From NCBI GenBank assembly GCA_947623955.1, contig CANQIP010000004.1:62001-126000 (forward strand): a stretch of 64,000 nt of DNA, written 5' to 3'. Origin of the DNA: an uncultured Clostridia bacterium. GTDB taxonomy: Bacteria > Bacillota > Clostridia > UBA1381. Numbering within the stretch: the first letter of the stretch is position 1; the number at the start of each line of letters is the position of its first letter. Position numbers and translations under genes: made by a program. Below the pieces are notes generated by a model. That model was not told the origin of the DNA. It searched no databases and worked only from the letters and a program-made list of their open reading frames with translations. Positions 23,722 to 33,180 of this stretch are shown here, one piece after another.

Positions 23722-26301
23722 ATGGAAACATATCACAACAAAACGGCGCGTGAGGCAGCCGCGCTTTTAAATACCGATATAAAGGACGGATTGACAGTCA
23801 AGGAGGCTGCGCGAAGGCTTAAAGAAAACGGCAAAAACAAGCTGTGCGGCAAAAAGAAAAAGAACATATTCGTAAAATTTATCGAGCAGTTCAACGATTT
23901 TATGATAATAATACTGCTCGCGGCGGCGGCTGTGTCGTTTTTCACGTCGTTTTTGCAGGGCGACGCGGACATTTCCGAGCCGCTTATAATACTCGCGATA
24001 GTCGTCGCGAACGCGATACTCGGCGTGACGCAGGAGGAACGCGCGGAAAAGAGCCTTGAGGCGTTAAAGAAAATGTCGTCGCCGCACGCTCGTGTCATAA
24101 GGAGTGGCAACATTATAACGGTTGACGCGGAGGACGTTGTGACGGGTGACGTTATCGCCGTTTCGGCAGGCGACCTGATACCCGCCGACTGCCTTTTAAT
24201 ATCGTCAAACTCGCTCACTACCGACGAATCGTCGCTTACGGGCGAGAGCCTTAACGTCTCGAAGTCGGCTGACGCGGTGTCCGACATTCACGCGCCGCTT
24301 GGGGACAGAAAAAATATGCTGTTCGCGTCCACGTCAGTGACGGGCGGCAAGGGTCGCGCCGTAGTAACCGCCGCCGGTATGGACACCGAGGTCGGAAAAA
24401 TAGCCGATATGCTGCTCACCGAGGAACGGGAGAAAACGCCGCTGCAGAAAAAACTCGCGGACACGGGCAAAACGCTCGGCATAGCCGCGCTCGCGATATG
24501 TCTCGCGGTATTTGTGACGGGGCTGTTTATGTGTCTGCCGCCGCTTGAAATGTTTATGACGGCAGTTTCGCTCGCCGTCGCGGCGATACCCGAAGGACTT
24601 CCGGCAATCGTTACGATTATGCTCGCGCTGGGCGTTATGCGTATGTCGGGCAAAAACGCGATCGTGCGCAATCTGCCGTCGGTCGAGACGCTCGGCGGCG
24701 CGTCGGTTATCTGCTCCGACAAAACCGGCACGCTCACCGAGAACAAAATGACCGTGACAAAAATCGTCTCCCATGACGAGCCGCTTTTAATGCAGTGCTG
24801 CGCGCTTTGCTGCGACAGCGCGGAGGGTAACAAAAATCCCACGGAGGTCGCGCTTTTGCAGTACGCGAAGGAACACGGCACAGACAAATCCGCGCTCGAC
24901 AAGCGTTACCGCCGCGTCGCGGAAATACCGTTCGACTCGACGCGCAAGCGCATGACGACGCAGCACCGCGACATAAAGGGCAGCCGCACTGTTATAAAGG
25001 GTGCGCCGGAGTACGTGCTGCCGCTGTGCTCGTTCGAGCTTACGGAAAACGGAACGTCGGCGCTGTCGTCGCACGGCAGGAACAAAATACTCGCCGACAA
25101 CAAAAGCATGGCGTCGGAGGGTCTGCGCGTAATCGCCGTGTGCTGCCGCACTGACACGTCGGTAGCGCCGATAAACGAGAGAAATATGACGTTTATCGGT
25201 CTTATCGGTATCGAGGATCCGCCGAGGAAAGAGGCTGCGGCGGCTGTGCGCGTATGCAAAAACGCCGGTATACGCCCTGTGATGATAACGGGCGACCACG
25301 CCGCGACGGCTCTCGCGGCTGCGAAAAAACTCGGTATCGCGCGTGACACGAGCGAGGTCATAACGGGCGGCGAGCTCGATAAAATGTCAGATGAGGAGCT
25401 TTCGGAGAGCGTTAAAACCTGTTCCGTTTTCGCCCGCGTAACGCCGTCGCACAAGGTGCGGCTCGTCAAGGCGTTTAAATCAAACGGCGAGATCACGGCT
25501 ATGACAGGCGACGGAGTGAACGACGCGCCCGCGCTTAAAGCCGCCGACATAGGCTGCAGCATGGGCATAGCCGGTACGGACGTGGCGAAATCCGCGTCGG
25601 ATATGGTGCTTACCGACGACAATTTTGCTACTATCGTGTACGCCGTCAAGGAGGGGCGGTGCATATTCGCGAACATTAAAAAGGCGGTCAAATTCCTGCT
25701 GTCGAGCAATATCGGCGAGATACTGACGGTGTTCTCGGGCATACTATTAAGTTCCTCGTCGCCGCTTACGGCAATACAGCTTTTGTGGGTGAACCTCGTC
25801 ACCGACTCCTTCCCCGCTATCGCGCTGGGGCTTGACGCGCCGTCGGAGGACATTATGCAAAAGCCGCCGCGCAACCCGAAAAAGGGGCTGTTCGCCGACG
25901 GACTGTGGGCGTCGATAATATTTGAAGGGCTTATGATAGGCGCACTCGCGCTTTTGGCATTCGTGACGGGCGCGAGGGTGTTCGGCTCGCTCGTCACCGG
26001 CAGAACGATGGCGTTCGCGGTGCTGTCAATCTCGCAACTCGTACACGCGTTCAATATGCGCAGCGACACGTCCGTAATCAAGGCGGGAATATTCAAAAAT
26101 CCGTTCCTCGTGCTGTCGCTCGTCGTCGGGCTTGCGCTTGAGGCGGTAGTTATATCCGTGCCGTCGCTCGCGCCCGTGTTCGGGGCTGTGCCGCTAAACG
26201 CCCTGCAATGGATAATCGTCGGCGTGCTGTCGGTCATGCCGCTTGTTATCGTCGAGGCGCAGAAATTCGTATCAGCCGCGTTTTCAAAAGAAAAATTTTA
26301 A
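23722..26301 (+). CDS. P-type Ca2+-transporting ATPase (type II)
   Basis: 859 residues, full length for bacterial SERCA/PMCA-like pumps. An N-terminal cation-ATPase domain leads to TGES (173-176), the Ca-site helix PEGLPA (~290), the phosphorylated Asp333 in [11 protein letters not shown], the hinge [10 protein letters not shown] (~595) and a C-terminal six-helix block. It should export Ca2+ (or Mn2+) from the cytoplasm. The ATG follows CGGAGG. The DtxR/MntR-like regulator just downstream makes Mn2+ worth considering as a substrate. Confidence 0.92.
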   Translation: METYHNKTAREAAALLNTDIKDGLTVKEAARRLKENGKNKLCGKKKKNIFVKFIEQFNDFMIIILLAAAAVSFFTSFLQGDADISEPLIILAIVVANAILGVTQEERAEKSLEALKKMSSPHARVIRSGNIITVDAEDVVTGDVIAVSAGDLIPADCLLISSNSLTTDESSLTGESLNVSKSADAVSDIHAPLGDRKNMLFASTSVTGGKGRAVVTAAGMDTEVGKIADMLLTEEREKTPLQKKLADTGKTLGIAALAICLAVFVTGLFMCLPPLEMFMTAVSLAVAAIPEGLPAIVTIMLALGVMRMSGKNAIVRNLPSVETLGGASVICSDKTGTLTENKMTVTKIVSHDEPLLMQCCALCCDSAEGNKNPTEVALLQYAKEHGTDKSALDKRYRRVAEIPFDSTRKRMTTQHRDIKGSRTVIKGAPEYVLPLCSFELTENGTSALSSHGRNKILADNKSMASEGLRVIAVCCRTDTSVAPINERNMTFIGLIGIEDPPRKEAAAAVRVCKNAGIRPVMITGDHAATALAAAKKLGIARDTSEVITGGELDKMSDEELSESVKTCSVFARVTPSHKVRLVKAFKSNGEITAMTGDGVNDAPALKAADIGCSMGIAGTDVAKSASDMVLTDDNFATIVYAVKEGRCIFANIKKAVKFLLSSNIGEILTVFSGILLSSSSPLTAIQLLWVNLVTDSFPAIALGLDAPSEDIMQKPPRNPKKGLFADGLWASIIFEGLMIGALALLAFVTGARVFGSLVTGRTMAFAVLSISQLVHAFNMRSDTSVIKAGIFKNPFLVLSLVVGLALEAVVISVPSLAPVFGAVPLNALQWIIVGVLSVMPLVIVEAQKFVSAAFSKEKF

Positions 26302-26309
26302 TTTACCTC

Positions 26310-26338
26310 TTGCAAGTTCGGGAAAAATGGTTTATAAT
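26310..26338 (+). promoter_or_regulatory. Sigma-A promoter before the DtxR-like gene
   Basis: TTGCAA (26310-26315), 17-base spacer, TATAAT (26333-26338). Transcription should start near 26345, immediately before a terminator-like hairpin. Confidence 0.65.
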
Positions 26339-26349
26339 AGAATTGTGTC

Positions 26350-26386
26350 AAAGAGGACGCGATGTTTTCGCGCCCTCTTTTTGTTT
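26350..26386 (+). terminator. Terminator-like hairpin in the DtxR-like leader
   Basis: AAGAGGACGCG ... CGCGCCCTCTT followed by TTTGTTTTT. It lies between the promoter above and the regulator gene, so it may be an attenuator, may release a ~45-nt RNA, or may simply end the P-ATPase transcript. Confidence 0.65.
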
Positions 26387-26428
26387 TTCAAAGCGCTTCG
26401 CGCGGCACAAGAAAGGGCGGTTATATAA

Positions 26429-26800
26429 ATGAATACGGATATTTCAAATTCCATGAAGGAATATCTGGAGGCTATTTACGAGCTTTCAAAATCAAATAAG
26501 AGCGTCAGGACTACAGATATTGCGCAGAGGCTCGGTATATCGAAACCGAGCGTCAACAAGGCGGTCGGCGCGCTCAAAGCTAAGGGGTACGTTACGCACG
26601 TTCCCTACGGCGACGTCGTTCTCACCGACGAGGGCAGAGAGATCGCCGAGATGGGCGGTATGAAGAACAGCATGATCAAGCGGTTTTTGGTGTGCGTTCT
26701 GAACCTCACCGACGACGAGGCTGAAAGAGAGGTGTGCTCTATCGGGCATACGTTAAGCTACGGCACGGTGGAGAAGATGCGGAGTTTTATGGGGGCGTAA
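26429..26800 (+). CDS. DtxR/MntR-family metal-dependent regulator, short
   Basis: 123 residues, shorter than MntR (~142). An N-terminal winged helix (TTDIAQRLGISKPSVNKAVG, about 29-48) is followed by a dimerisation region with MKNSMIKRFL and EVCSIGH, where Fe- or Mn-binding residues normally sit. The C-terminus stops early, so metal binding may differ. The gene follows the P-type ATPase, a plausible target. Confidence 0.8.
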   Translation: MNTDISNSMKEYLEAIYELSKSNKSVRTTDIAQRLGISKPSVNKAVGALKAKGYVTHVPYGDVVLTDEGREIAEMGGMKNSMIKRFLVCVLNLTDDEAEREVCSIGHTLSYGTVEKMRSFMGA

Positions 26801-26816
26801 TATGTGTGTTTTGCGG

Positions 26817-26884
26817 GCTGTCGAGGGCGCCAGCCCCTACGGCGTATAATTTTAACATGCGGGTGTAGGGGACGGCGCCCCGAC
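26817..26884. repeat. GTAGGGGCG-family repeats (two diverged copies)
   Basis: Two copies in opposite orientation: GAGGGCGCCAGCCCCTAC (to 26840) and GTGTAGGGGACGGCGCCCC (from 26863). They start the 323-base gap between the DtxR-like and sigma-factor genes. Confidence 0.75.
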
Positions 26885-26892
26885 GTCCCGTG

Positions 26893-27004
26893 AGCCTCCC
26901 CTATTAGGGGAGGTGGCGGCGGAGCCGACGGAGGGGTTTTATCCCAAAACACACACAAACCCCTCAGTCACACTGCGTGTGACAGCTCCCCTAGTAGGGG
27001 AGCC
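26893..27004. repeat. Composite palindromic element, CCTCAGTC/CTCCCCT family
   Basis: Left half 26893-26940 (GCCTCCCCTATTAGGGGAGG ... GGAGGGGTTTT) and right half 26957-27004 (AAACCCCTCAGTCACACT ... CTCCCCTAGTAGGGGAGCC), inverted to each other with a 16-base AC-rich spacer. Confidence 0.85.
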
Positions 27005-27084
27005 TTGCGTAACACGCATTATTTTTTTGCACAAAATAATCCCATACTGATAGAAAATCGCGATTTATAACGAATAAATAAATG

Positions 27085-27096
27085 AGAAACGTTTCT
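27085..27096. promoter_or_regulatory. Perfect 12-bp palindrome upstream of the sigma factor
   Basis: AGAAACGTTTCT lies ~28 bases before the ATG. It could be an operator or part of an autoregulated ECF-type promoter (GAAAC-like -35); no test is possible here. Confidence 0.3.
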
Positions 27097-27123
27097 TATA
27101 CCGTTTGCGAGGGAGGTGGCACA

Positions 27124-27648
27124 ATGACCGACGAGGAGATTACGGCGGGGATAATACACCGTGACGAGCGCGCGCTCGACACGCTGATCGACAAATACGG
27201 CGGACTTATAAAGTCAATCGTGTCGTACCATTTACACGAAAATTACCGCGGCGAGTGCATGAACGACATCCTTCTCGCGCTGTGGAAAAACATGAAAAGC
27301 TTTGCTCCCGAAAGGAACACGCTCAAAAACTGGATAGGCGCGGTGTGCAGATACAAGTGCATAGATTACAAACGCAAATATTACAATGAAAGCCTATCGC
27401 GGCTCGACGAGCGTATTCCTTCGGACAAGACAGCCGACAGTGGTATAATGCGCGAGGAAACAGAAAACGAGATAAACGACCTTCTCTCCACACTTCCCGA
27501 GTGCGACCGCGAAATTTTCCGCAGGCGGTACATTGACGGCGACACGGTGGCGACCATATCGGGCGAACTACGCGTTAAGCCGTCGGCGGTGTACAACAGA
27601 CTTTCGCGCGGAAGGCGGAAATTGAAAAGAGAGCTTTCAAAGGAGTGA
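27124..27648 (+). CDS. ECF-like sigma-70 family RNA polymerase sigma factor
   Basis: 174 residues with sigma region 2 (~10-85, including DILLALWKNMKSF) and region 4 (~125-170, LPECDREIFRRRY and SAVYNRLSRGRRKL). The ATG at 27124 has GGGAGG seven bases upstream; a longer reading to 27082 does not. The anti-sigma gene starts six bases after its stop, so the two are co-expressed. The inducing signal is not visible. Confidence 0.88.
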   Translation: MTDEEITAGIIHRDERALDTLIDKYGGLIKSIVSYHLHENYRGECMNDILLALWKNMKSFAPERNTLKNWIGAVCRYKCIDYKRKYYNESLSRLDERIPSDKTADSGIMREETENEINDLLSTLPECDREIFRRRYIDGDTVATISGELRVKPSAVYNRLSRGRRKLKRELSKE

Positions 27649-27653
27649 TCACG

Positions 27654-28556
27654 GTGAAAAACGAGTACGATTATCTGAACGACGTTCGGACGGATTTCTC
27701 GAAGTATGAAACTATGGAATTGACGGATAAGGAGCGTAGAGAGATGAAAAATGAATTTAAGAAAAGAAAGGCGCATTTCTCGTGGAGAAAGTGCTCGGCT
27801 CTGGCGGCTTGCGCGGCGGCGATTGCGATAGCTGCACAGACCGGCTTTGCGCAGAATATGATGGAGCGTATCATAAATGTCGTGCAGACGGGTCACAACG
27901 ACGTAGTCCAGACGGATTACAGCGAGGCGGAGGAAACGCTTACGCAGACGCTTAAAGGCTGTATTTTCGACAAGGACGGCAACGAGATAACGTCGCTTGA
28001 CGGCATAACGTCATACACCGACTTATATGACGCAAGCGGTGTGCGGTATGACGAGAAAAGTATTATAAAGCTGTTCAAAGACAAAGGGTTGGTTAACGAT
28101 GATGTAGATGCGATAATTCGTGTCGGCACGCCGAAGGAAAAAGGAGTTATTCCCGAAAGCGGCAACGGCGAAGAGATATTCACCTCGATTGAGGAACTCG
28201 GTTCAAGGCTTAACTTCACGCTTAAAACGCCGGAGTATATGCCGGAGGGCTGGGACTTCCTCTACTGCTACGGTTTCACCGGCGACGACGGCGTTATGTC
28301 GGGCAATTACGCGGTGCTTGTGTACTATGACGGAAATGAGGAATTTTACATTCACGAGCGCGTGATTAACGATGATACGCGTTATACCGCGTCAACCGAC
28401 GAGACCGTCACCGAAGGCACGGTAAACGGCTGCACGGCGGCGATTTCGGAGCATGACGTGATGTGGGAGCAGGACGGTGTTTCCGTTGACCTTGTAAGCG
28501 GCGAGAGCGATATAACGGGCGATGTGCTTTTAAAGGTCGCAAATTCGGTAAGATAA
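27654..28556 (+). CDS. Membrane anti-sigma factor with DUF4367-like sensor domain
   Basis: 300 residues. The N-terminal ~45 residues are cytoplasmic and would bind the sigma factor. One short membrane helix (~47-62) leads to an extracytoplasmic part whose C-terminus (TPEYMPEGWDFLYCYGF ... YYDGNEEFYIHE) matches the DUF4367 type found in Firmicutes anti-sigma proteins. GTG start at 27654 with AAAGGAG eight bases upstream. It should hold the sigma factor inactive until an envelope signal arrives. Confidence 0.8.
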   Translation: MKNEYDYLNDVRTDFSKYETMELTDKERREMKNEFKKRKAHFSWRKCSALAACAAAIAIAAQTGFAQNMMERIINVVQTGHNDVVQTDYSEAEETLTQTLKGCIFDKDGNEITSLDGITSYTDLYDASGVRYDEKSIIKLFKDKGLVNDDVDAIIRVGTPKEKGVIPESGNGEEIFTSIEELGSRLNFTLKTPEYMPEGWDFLYCYGFTGDDGVMSGNYAVLVYYDGNEEFYIHERVINDDTRYTASTDETVTEGTVNGCTAAISEHDVMWEQDGVSVDLVSGESDITGDVLLKVANSVR

Positions 28557-28564
28557 ATTTTTCG

Positions 28565-28596
28565 GCGCGTATGTCTTAGGGCATACGCGTTTTTTG
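28565..28596 (+). terminator. Intrinsic terminator of the sigma/anti-sigma operon
   Basis: GCGTATG (28567-28573) pairs with CATACGC (28582-28588), followed by GTTTTTTGTG. Confidence 0.8.
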
Positions 28597-28606
28597 TGTT
28601 GCGCTG

Positions 28607-28635
28607 TTGACATGCGCCCTCGTTTATCGTATAAT
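28607..28635 (+). promoter_or_regulatory. Consensus sigma-A promoter of the MATE gene
   Basis: TTGACA (28607-28612), 17-base spacer, TATAAT (28630-28635). Confidence 0.85.
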
Positions 28636-28664
28636 ACAGCCGAAAGGAAATTAGGGTGCGTTAT

Positions 28665-30002
28665 ATGAAGAAAAAATTAAGTCTTTCGAACCATTTTACA
28701 TACTCAATGCTCATACGGTTCGTGATGCCGTCAATCATAATGATGATTTTCACGTCGGTGTACGGTATCGTGGACGGGCTTTTTGTGTCAAATTTCGTGG
28801 GGAAAACGTCGTTCGCGGCAATCAACCTCATATTCCCCACGCTTAACATTATAGGCGCGGTCGGTTTTATGCTCGGCAGCGGCGGTACGGCGTTTGTCGG
28901 CAAAACGCTCGGCGAGGGTAAGCGCGATATGGCGAACCGCTATTTTTCAATGCTGATTTTGGCGGGTGCGGCAGTCGGTGCAGTGCTCGCGGCTGTAGGG
29001 TTTGTGCTGCTCCCGTCCGTCGCGGCGGCTCTCGGCGCGGGAGAAGGTATGAAGGGCGACTGCGTTGTGTACGGCAGAATTATTCTCGCCGCGATGCCGT
29101 TCTTTATTTTGCAGAACATGTTCCAGAGCTTCTTTATCGCGGCGGAAAAACCGAAGCTGGGACTGCTCGTAACGGTCGCGGCGGGCGTTACGAATATGGT
29201 TCTCGACGCGCTTTTTGTCGCGGTATTCAAGTGGGGCGTGTCGGGCGCGGCGCTTGCGACCGGTATAAGTCAGTTCGTCGGCGCGGCAATTCCGCTTGCG
29301 TACTTCCTCGGTAAAAACAGCAGCCTTTTGCGCATTACAAAAACAAAGCTGTATACAAAAGTACTTTTGAAATCGTGCGCGAACGGTTCGTCGGAAATGG
29401 TGACGAACCTCGCCATGTCGTTTATGAATATGCTGATAAACTGGCAGCTTATGCGGCTTGCCGGCGAGAACGGCGTCGCGTCCTACGGCGTTATCATGTA
29501 CGCGAGCTTTATATTCTCGGCGATTTTCTACGGCTACGCGATAGGCAGTGCGCCCGTGATAAGCTACCATTTCGGTGCGGGCAACAAGAACGAATTGAAA
29601 AATCTTTTGAAGAAAAGCATGGTGATAACGACCGTTGTCGGGATTTTGATAACGGTTGCGGTGCTTTTATTCTCCGCGCCGCTTTCACGCGTTTTCGTCG
29701 GCTACGACAAGGAACTTTGCGATATGACCGTCCACGCATTCAGGGTGTTCCTTATCGGCTACTTCTGCTCCGGCTTTACGATTTTCGGTTCGGCGTTCTT
29801 TACCGCGCTCAACAACGGAGTCGTGTCAGCCGTCATATCGTTTACGCGGACGCTCCTGTTTGAAGGCGGCACTATTCTCATTTTCCCCTTTATATGGGGA
29901 CTTGACGGCGTGTGGTGGGCGTTTGTCGCGTCCGACTCGGCGGCTATGATTATGACGCTCGCGTTCATATTCGCGAAAAGGAAACAATACGGGTATATGT
30001 AA
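28665..30002 (+). CDS. MATE-family multidrug/organic cation exporter
   Basis: 445 residues with ~12 membrane helices arranged as two repeats of six. The N-terminal helix 1 region PSIIMMIFTSVYGIVDGLFVSNFVG is typical of MATE transporters, with a matching second half from ~230. It should export cationic compounds using Na+ or H+ gradients; substrate unknown. ATG at 28665 with AGGG upstream; a GTG three codons earlier (28656) is an alternative with AAAGGA. Confidence 0.9.
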   Translation: MKKKLSLSNHFTYSMLIRFVMPSIIMMIFTSVYGIVDGLFVSNFVGKTSFAAINLIFPTLNIIGAVGFMLGSGGTAFVGKTLGEGKRDMANRYFSMLILAGAAVGAVLAAVGFVLLPSVAAALGAGEGMKGDCVVYGRIILAAMPFFILQNMFQSFFIAAEKPKLGLLVTVAAGVTNMVLDALFVAVFKWGVSGAALATGISQFVGAAIPLAYFLGKNSSLLRITKTKLYTKVLLKSCANGSSEMVTNLAMSFMNMLINWQLMRLAGENGVASYGVIMYASFIFSAIFYGYAIGSAPVISYHFGAGNKNELKNLLKKSMVITTVVGILITVAVLLFSAPLSRVFVGYDKELCDMTVHAFRVFLIGYFCSGFTIFGSAFFTALNNGVVSAVISFTRTLLFEGGTILIFPFIWGLDGVWWAFVASDSAAMIMTLAFIFAKRKQYGYM

Positions 30003-30012
30003 GCATACAAAA

Positions 30013-30041
30013 ACAGGGACACTAAAACTTTAGTGTCCCTG
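30013..30041. repeat. GGGACACTAAA inverted pair acting as shared terminator
   Basis: ACAGGGACACTAAA and TTTAGTGTCCCTGT form a 14-bp stem with a 1-base loop as written, followed by TTTTTTAT. It sits between the convergent MATE and SLH genes. Confidence 0.88.
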
Positions 30042-30045
30042 TTTT

Positions 30046-32556
30046 TTATATTTCGGTGTTTTCTTTTGTTTTAGTGTCCCCGTCCGTTTCGGCGTCCTCG
30101 TCAACTTTAGTGTCCCCGTCGGCTGTGTCGGTTTCGTCCGTGTCCGTTTCCTCGGGCGGGTTTACTGTGAGGTCGTAAAGGCGCATTATCGTGGCAATCG
30201 ACTGTTCGTTCGTATACGTTGTTTTCGGCGAGAACATATTCCCGCCCACGCCCTGCATAATTCCCGTGTCGTGCATGAGCGTTACAAACGGCTTTGACCA
30301 GCCGCCTATTTCCTCATCGTCGGCGTACTCATATTCCCCGTCGGTTTCTGCCGCGCCGAACAGGTACTCATACGTTTTGCCGAGCAGCACTGCCGCCTCC
30401 TGACGTGTTATCTCGTTGTCGGGACGGAACGTGCCGTCGTCGTAACCCGATATAATTCCGGCGGTCGCAAGCTTTCGTATCGTTTTGCTCTCGGTGTCGG
30501 TAAAGCTTATATCGCCGTCAATGTCCTCCGGCATACTGCCGCACCGTTCGAGCATGCTCGACAGCACATAGCAGAAGATTGTGCGCGTCATGCCCTCGTC
30601 ATACGTGAGTTTATCCTTCAAATCGTACGGCGCGACGTCAATTTCATATGCGCGGCTTACCTCTCCCATCGCCCACTTCGACGGTTCATCCCCGTTATAC
30701 GTTATTTCGGGGAGAGGCAAGCGGTAATTGTACTCCTCCCAATTCGTACCATCCTCGGTGCGATAGCGTCTGCCGTCCGCGTCCTCGCGGTAGTACCAGC
30801 CGTCGTAGGTTAAGGCAAGGCGCGTTATAAAGTCGGGCGTGTAGCGTCCGATGATGCTGTAGTCATCGTCCAGCATATACATATCCTTGAGCTTTGCCCA
30901 GTGGTCGTAGTAGTAATACGGTATGCCGTCCCAGTCGATGTAGCGGAGCATGTAACCCCACGGCGTGGGCGTTATCTCAAAGTTTTCCGCGCCGCCGTCA
31001 ACGATTTTTTTAACGTCGTCGGACAGCTTGTCATACACGGTGTCGGCTGTTACGCCGTATGTCATAACACCGTCCTCTATACCGTTGTCCTCTTTTATAT
31101 AGTCCTCGTAAGTTTTATCAACATGCGGCTCATAGCTTACCATGAACGAGTTTTTAAGTCCGCCGACGTAGTTTATCGGCAGCACGACGTTTATCGAAAA
31201 TTCTTTCTCGCTCTTTGCCGGTATGCGCACGCTCGCGAGAACGTCCTTTACGTCGCCGCCCCATTCGCCCTTTACGTAGCCGCTGTGCTTGCCGTTCTCA
31301 TCCTCGACGTACACGACGATATTCGAGACGGTCTGCGACACGTACTCAAAATATCTGTCCTCCGGCATTGTATTCTTCACCTTTAAATTGTAACTCTCGG
31401 TCACGCAGTAGTTGCCCATCGAGCAGGCGTAGCCCTGGTTCGAGCGATACGGTGAAAGCTCGTAGTTGGGGTAGTATTCGTCCGCCTTGTCGAACCACGT
31501 CACCGCGCCCTCGTAGTGGGTCGTGTCGCTGTGGAACGGATCCCATATCCAGACGTTGTCGCGCTTATCCTTCTTCACCTTTGAGCCGTAGTAGTCGAGT
31601 TTCGAGTCGTCCTCGTAGCGGAACGTCAGAAGGTCGGACTCCGTCGAAATTTTCTTCGACCATATATCGTCCTGCGGGTTTAAATGCGTGCACCACGCGT
31701 CAGTCACAAAGCCGTCCTTCTCGTACTGGTTAAAGACCTTGTTTTCTATAAGGTCGCCGTCTTGGTACTTGTTGTCTATCGTGTATTCGAGGTTCGCGTT
31801 TACCTTTGGGAGCGTGTCGGCTATGCCCTTCTGTGTGCGCGTGTAGGAGTATTTGCCGTACGCCGCGTCGGGGTCAAAATCCGTTCTGTCGCCGAGCGTG
31901 CCGTTCGACTTAAACGCGGCGACGTTAAAGGAAATGTCGCCCTCCTCGACCTCGATTTCGCCCATAATCTCAACTGGCTTGCGGTACGGCACGACGCTGT
32001 AATTTTTAATGTAATCGCTCAGCCACACCGTCTCGCCTTTCTTTATCTCGACCGTCACAGGCTCGTACTCTTCGGCGGTGTATATCCACGAGCCGTTGCG
32101 CTCGCAGAGGTTTACGCCGAGGAACGAGGCGAGCGCGTTAAGGCAGCCGACCTTGTGCATCTCCTTCGCCCACGTGCCGTCGCCGTAGATGTAGCTGCGC
32201 ATTTGAGGCGTTTCAAAAAACACCTTGTTCACCGTTATAACGCTGTCCTCCGACGCGGTCATTTCGACGTCAAGTTCAATGTCGTAGCCCGCGCCGTAGC
32301 CGTCGTCGGTGTCTGTGCAGTTTATGTGGCACATAAGGAAGTCGTACACGTCGGGCGTGAGGTGCGCGTTGTTCATTATATACGACGGCTCGCAGTCGGG
32401 GTGGTTCATTAAATCTTTATTCGCAAGTCCTTCGGGATTGTTGCAGTAAATCCACTTGCCGCCGCCCTCAGGCTCGAATTTTATGTCAACCGCGAACGCC
32501 GTCACGCCGAAAACCGTTATTATTGCCGAAATTAAAATTATGCCTATCCTTTTCAC
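30046..32556 (-). CDS. Secreted S-layer-homology (SLH) protein
   Basis: 836 residues. A signal peptide (1 to ~22, ending VTAFA) is followed by ~600 residues of acidic, aromatic-rich beta structure I do not recognise. Three SLH repeats lie near residues 645-800 (KWAMGEVSRAYE; GIISGYDDGTFRPDNEITRQEA; GIMQGVGGNMFSPKTTYTNEQS) and should anchor it to pyruvylated wall polymer. The acidic tail is rich in T, D and E and contains GDTK twice, each encoded by a copy of the GGGGACACTAAA repeat. GTG at 32556 is preferred (AGGAG eight bases upstream, no overlap with engB); an ATG at 32571 has poor spacing. Confidence 0.82.
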   Translation of the reverse strand: MKRIGIILISAIITVFGVTAFAVDIKFEPEGGGKWIYCNNPEGLANKDLMNHPDCEPSYIMNNAHLTPDVYDFLMCHINCTDTDDGYGAGYDIELDVEMTASEDSVITVNKVFFETPQMRSYIYGDGTWAKEMHKVGCLNALASFLGVNLCERNGSWIYTAEEYEPVTVEIKKGETVWLSDYIKNYSVVPYRKPVEIMGEIEVEEGDISFNVAAFKSNGTLGDRTDFDPDAAYGKYSYTRTQKGIADTLPKVNANLEYTIDNKYQDGDLIENKVFNQYEKDGFVTDAWCTHLNPQDDIWSKKISTESDLLTFRYEDDSKLDYYGSKVKKDKRDNVWIWDPFHSDTTHYEGAVTWFDKADEYYPNYELSPYRSNQGYACSMGNYCVTESYNLKVKNTMPEDRYFEYVSQTVSNIVVYVEDENGKHSGYVKGEWGGDVKDVLASVRIPAKSEKEFSINVVLPINYVGGLKNSFMVSYEPHVDKTYEDYIKEDNGIEDGVMTYGVTADTVYDKLSDDVKKIVDGGAENFEITPTPWGYMLRYIDWDGIPYYYYDHWAKLKDMYMLDDDYSIIGRYTPDFITRLALTYDGWYYREDADGRRYRTEDGTNWEEYNYRLPLPEITYNGDEPSKWAMGEVSRAYEIDVAPYDLKDKLTYDEGMTRTIFCYVLSSMLERCGSMPEDIDGDISFTDTESKTIRKLATAGIISGYDDGTFRPDNEITRQEAAVLLGKTYEYLFGAAETDGEYEYADDEEIGGWSKPFVTLMHDTGIMQGVGGNMFSPKTTYTNEQSIATIMRLYDLTVNPPEETDTDETDTADGDTKVDEDAETDGDTKTKENTEI
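30070..30117. repeat. GGGGACACTAAA repeats within the SLH coding region
   Basis: Exact 12-base copies at 30070-30081 and 30106-30117, both in frame so that each encodes Gly-Asp-Thr-Lys. Confidence 0.88.
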
Positions 32557-32560
32557 AGCT

Positions 32561-33169
32561 TTACTCCTCATCTCCGTACATTTCGCCTGCCATCATCATT
32601 TCTATCATGTCCCATACCGTCACCTTGCCCTCGTCGTCCTTCGTCGAGAACGGAACGAGTATGTCGTCCTCGCCCATTTTGAGCGTTTCCCATATAAGCT
32701 CGAAATTCGGCTCTATCTCGCTCTTTTTGAGCTTGTCGACCTTCGTCGCGACCACGATAAGGCGCTCGTGGTAATGGCGTATCCATTCAGCCATCTGCAT
32801 ATCGTCCTTCGTGGGCTTGTGGCGGCTGTCAACGAGCAGAATTGTCTGCACGAGTTCTTTGCGGTTAGCGAGGTAGCTTTCCATCATCTCTCCCCACTTT
32901 TCCGTCTCCGCCTTGCTGCGCTGCGCGTAGCCGTAGCCCGGGAGGTCTACGAGGTATATGGTGTCGTCCACATTGTAGAAGTTTATCGTTATCGTCTTGC
33001 CCGGCGTACCCGATACGCGGGCGAGTGATTTGCGGTTAAGTATTTTGTTTATAAGCGACGATTTTCCGACGTTTGAGCGTCCGGCGAACGCGAACTCCAT
33101 GCGTCCGTCCTTCGGGTACTGCTCCGGCTTTACAGCCGACGTTGCGAAATCTGCGTTTTGTATGTTCAT
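32561..33169 (-). CDS. engB: Ribosome biogenesis GTPase EngB/YsxC
   Basis: 202 residues, normal length. G1 GRSNVGKS (30-37), G3 DLPGYG (75-80), G4 TKVDK (~144) and G5-like PFSTKDDEGK, with the circular arrangement of the TrmE-Era class. It acts in 50S subunit assembly. The ATG at 33169 follows GGAGAG; a longer reading to 33250 would run into thiC. In many Firmicutes engB follows lon; here the thi genes lie between them. Confidence 0.95.
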   Translation of the reverse strand: MNIQNADFATSAVKPEQYPKDGRMEFAFAGRSNVGKSSLINKILNRKSLARVSGTPGKTITINFYNVDDTIYLVDLPGYGYAQRSKAETEKWGEMMESYLANRKELVQTILLVDSRHKPTKDDMQMAEWIRHYHERLIVVATKVDKLKKSEIEPNFELIWETLKMGEDDILVPFSTKDDEGKVTVWDMIEMMMAGEMYGDEE

Positions 33170-33180
33170 ATTTTCTCTCC

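Noticed and set aside
24906-26237. 443-codon frame opposite the P-type ATPase
   Set aside because: Shadow frame of the conserved ATPase; Ser/Thr/Ile-rich with no motif and no ribosome site.
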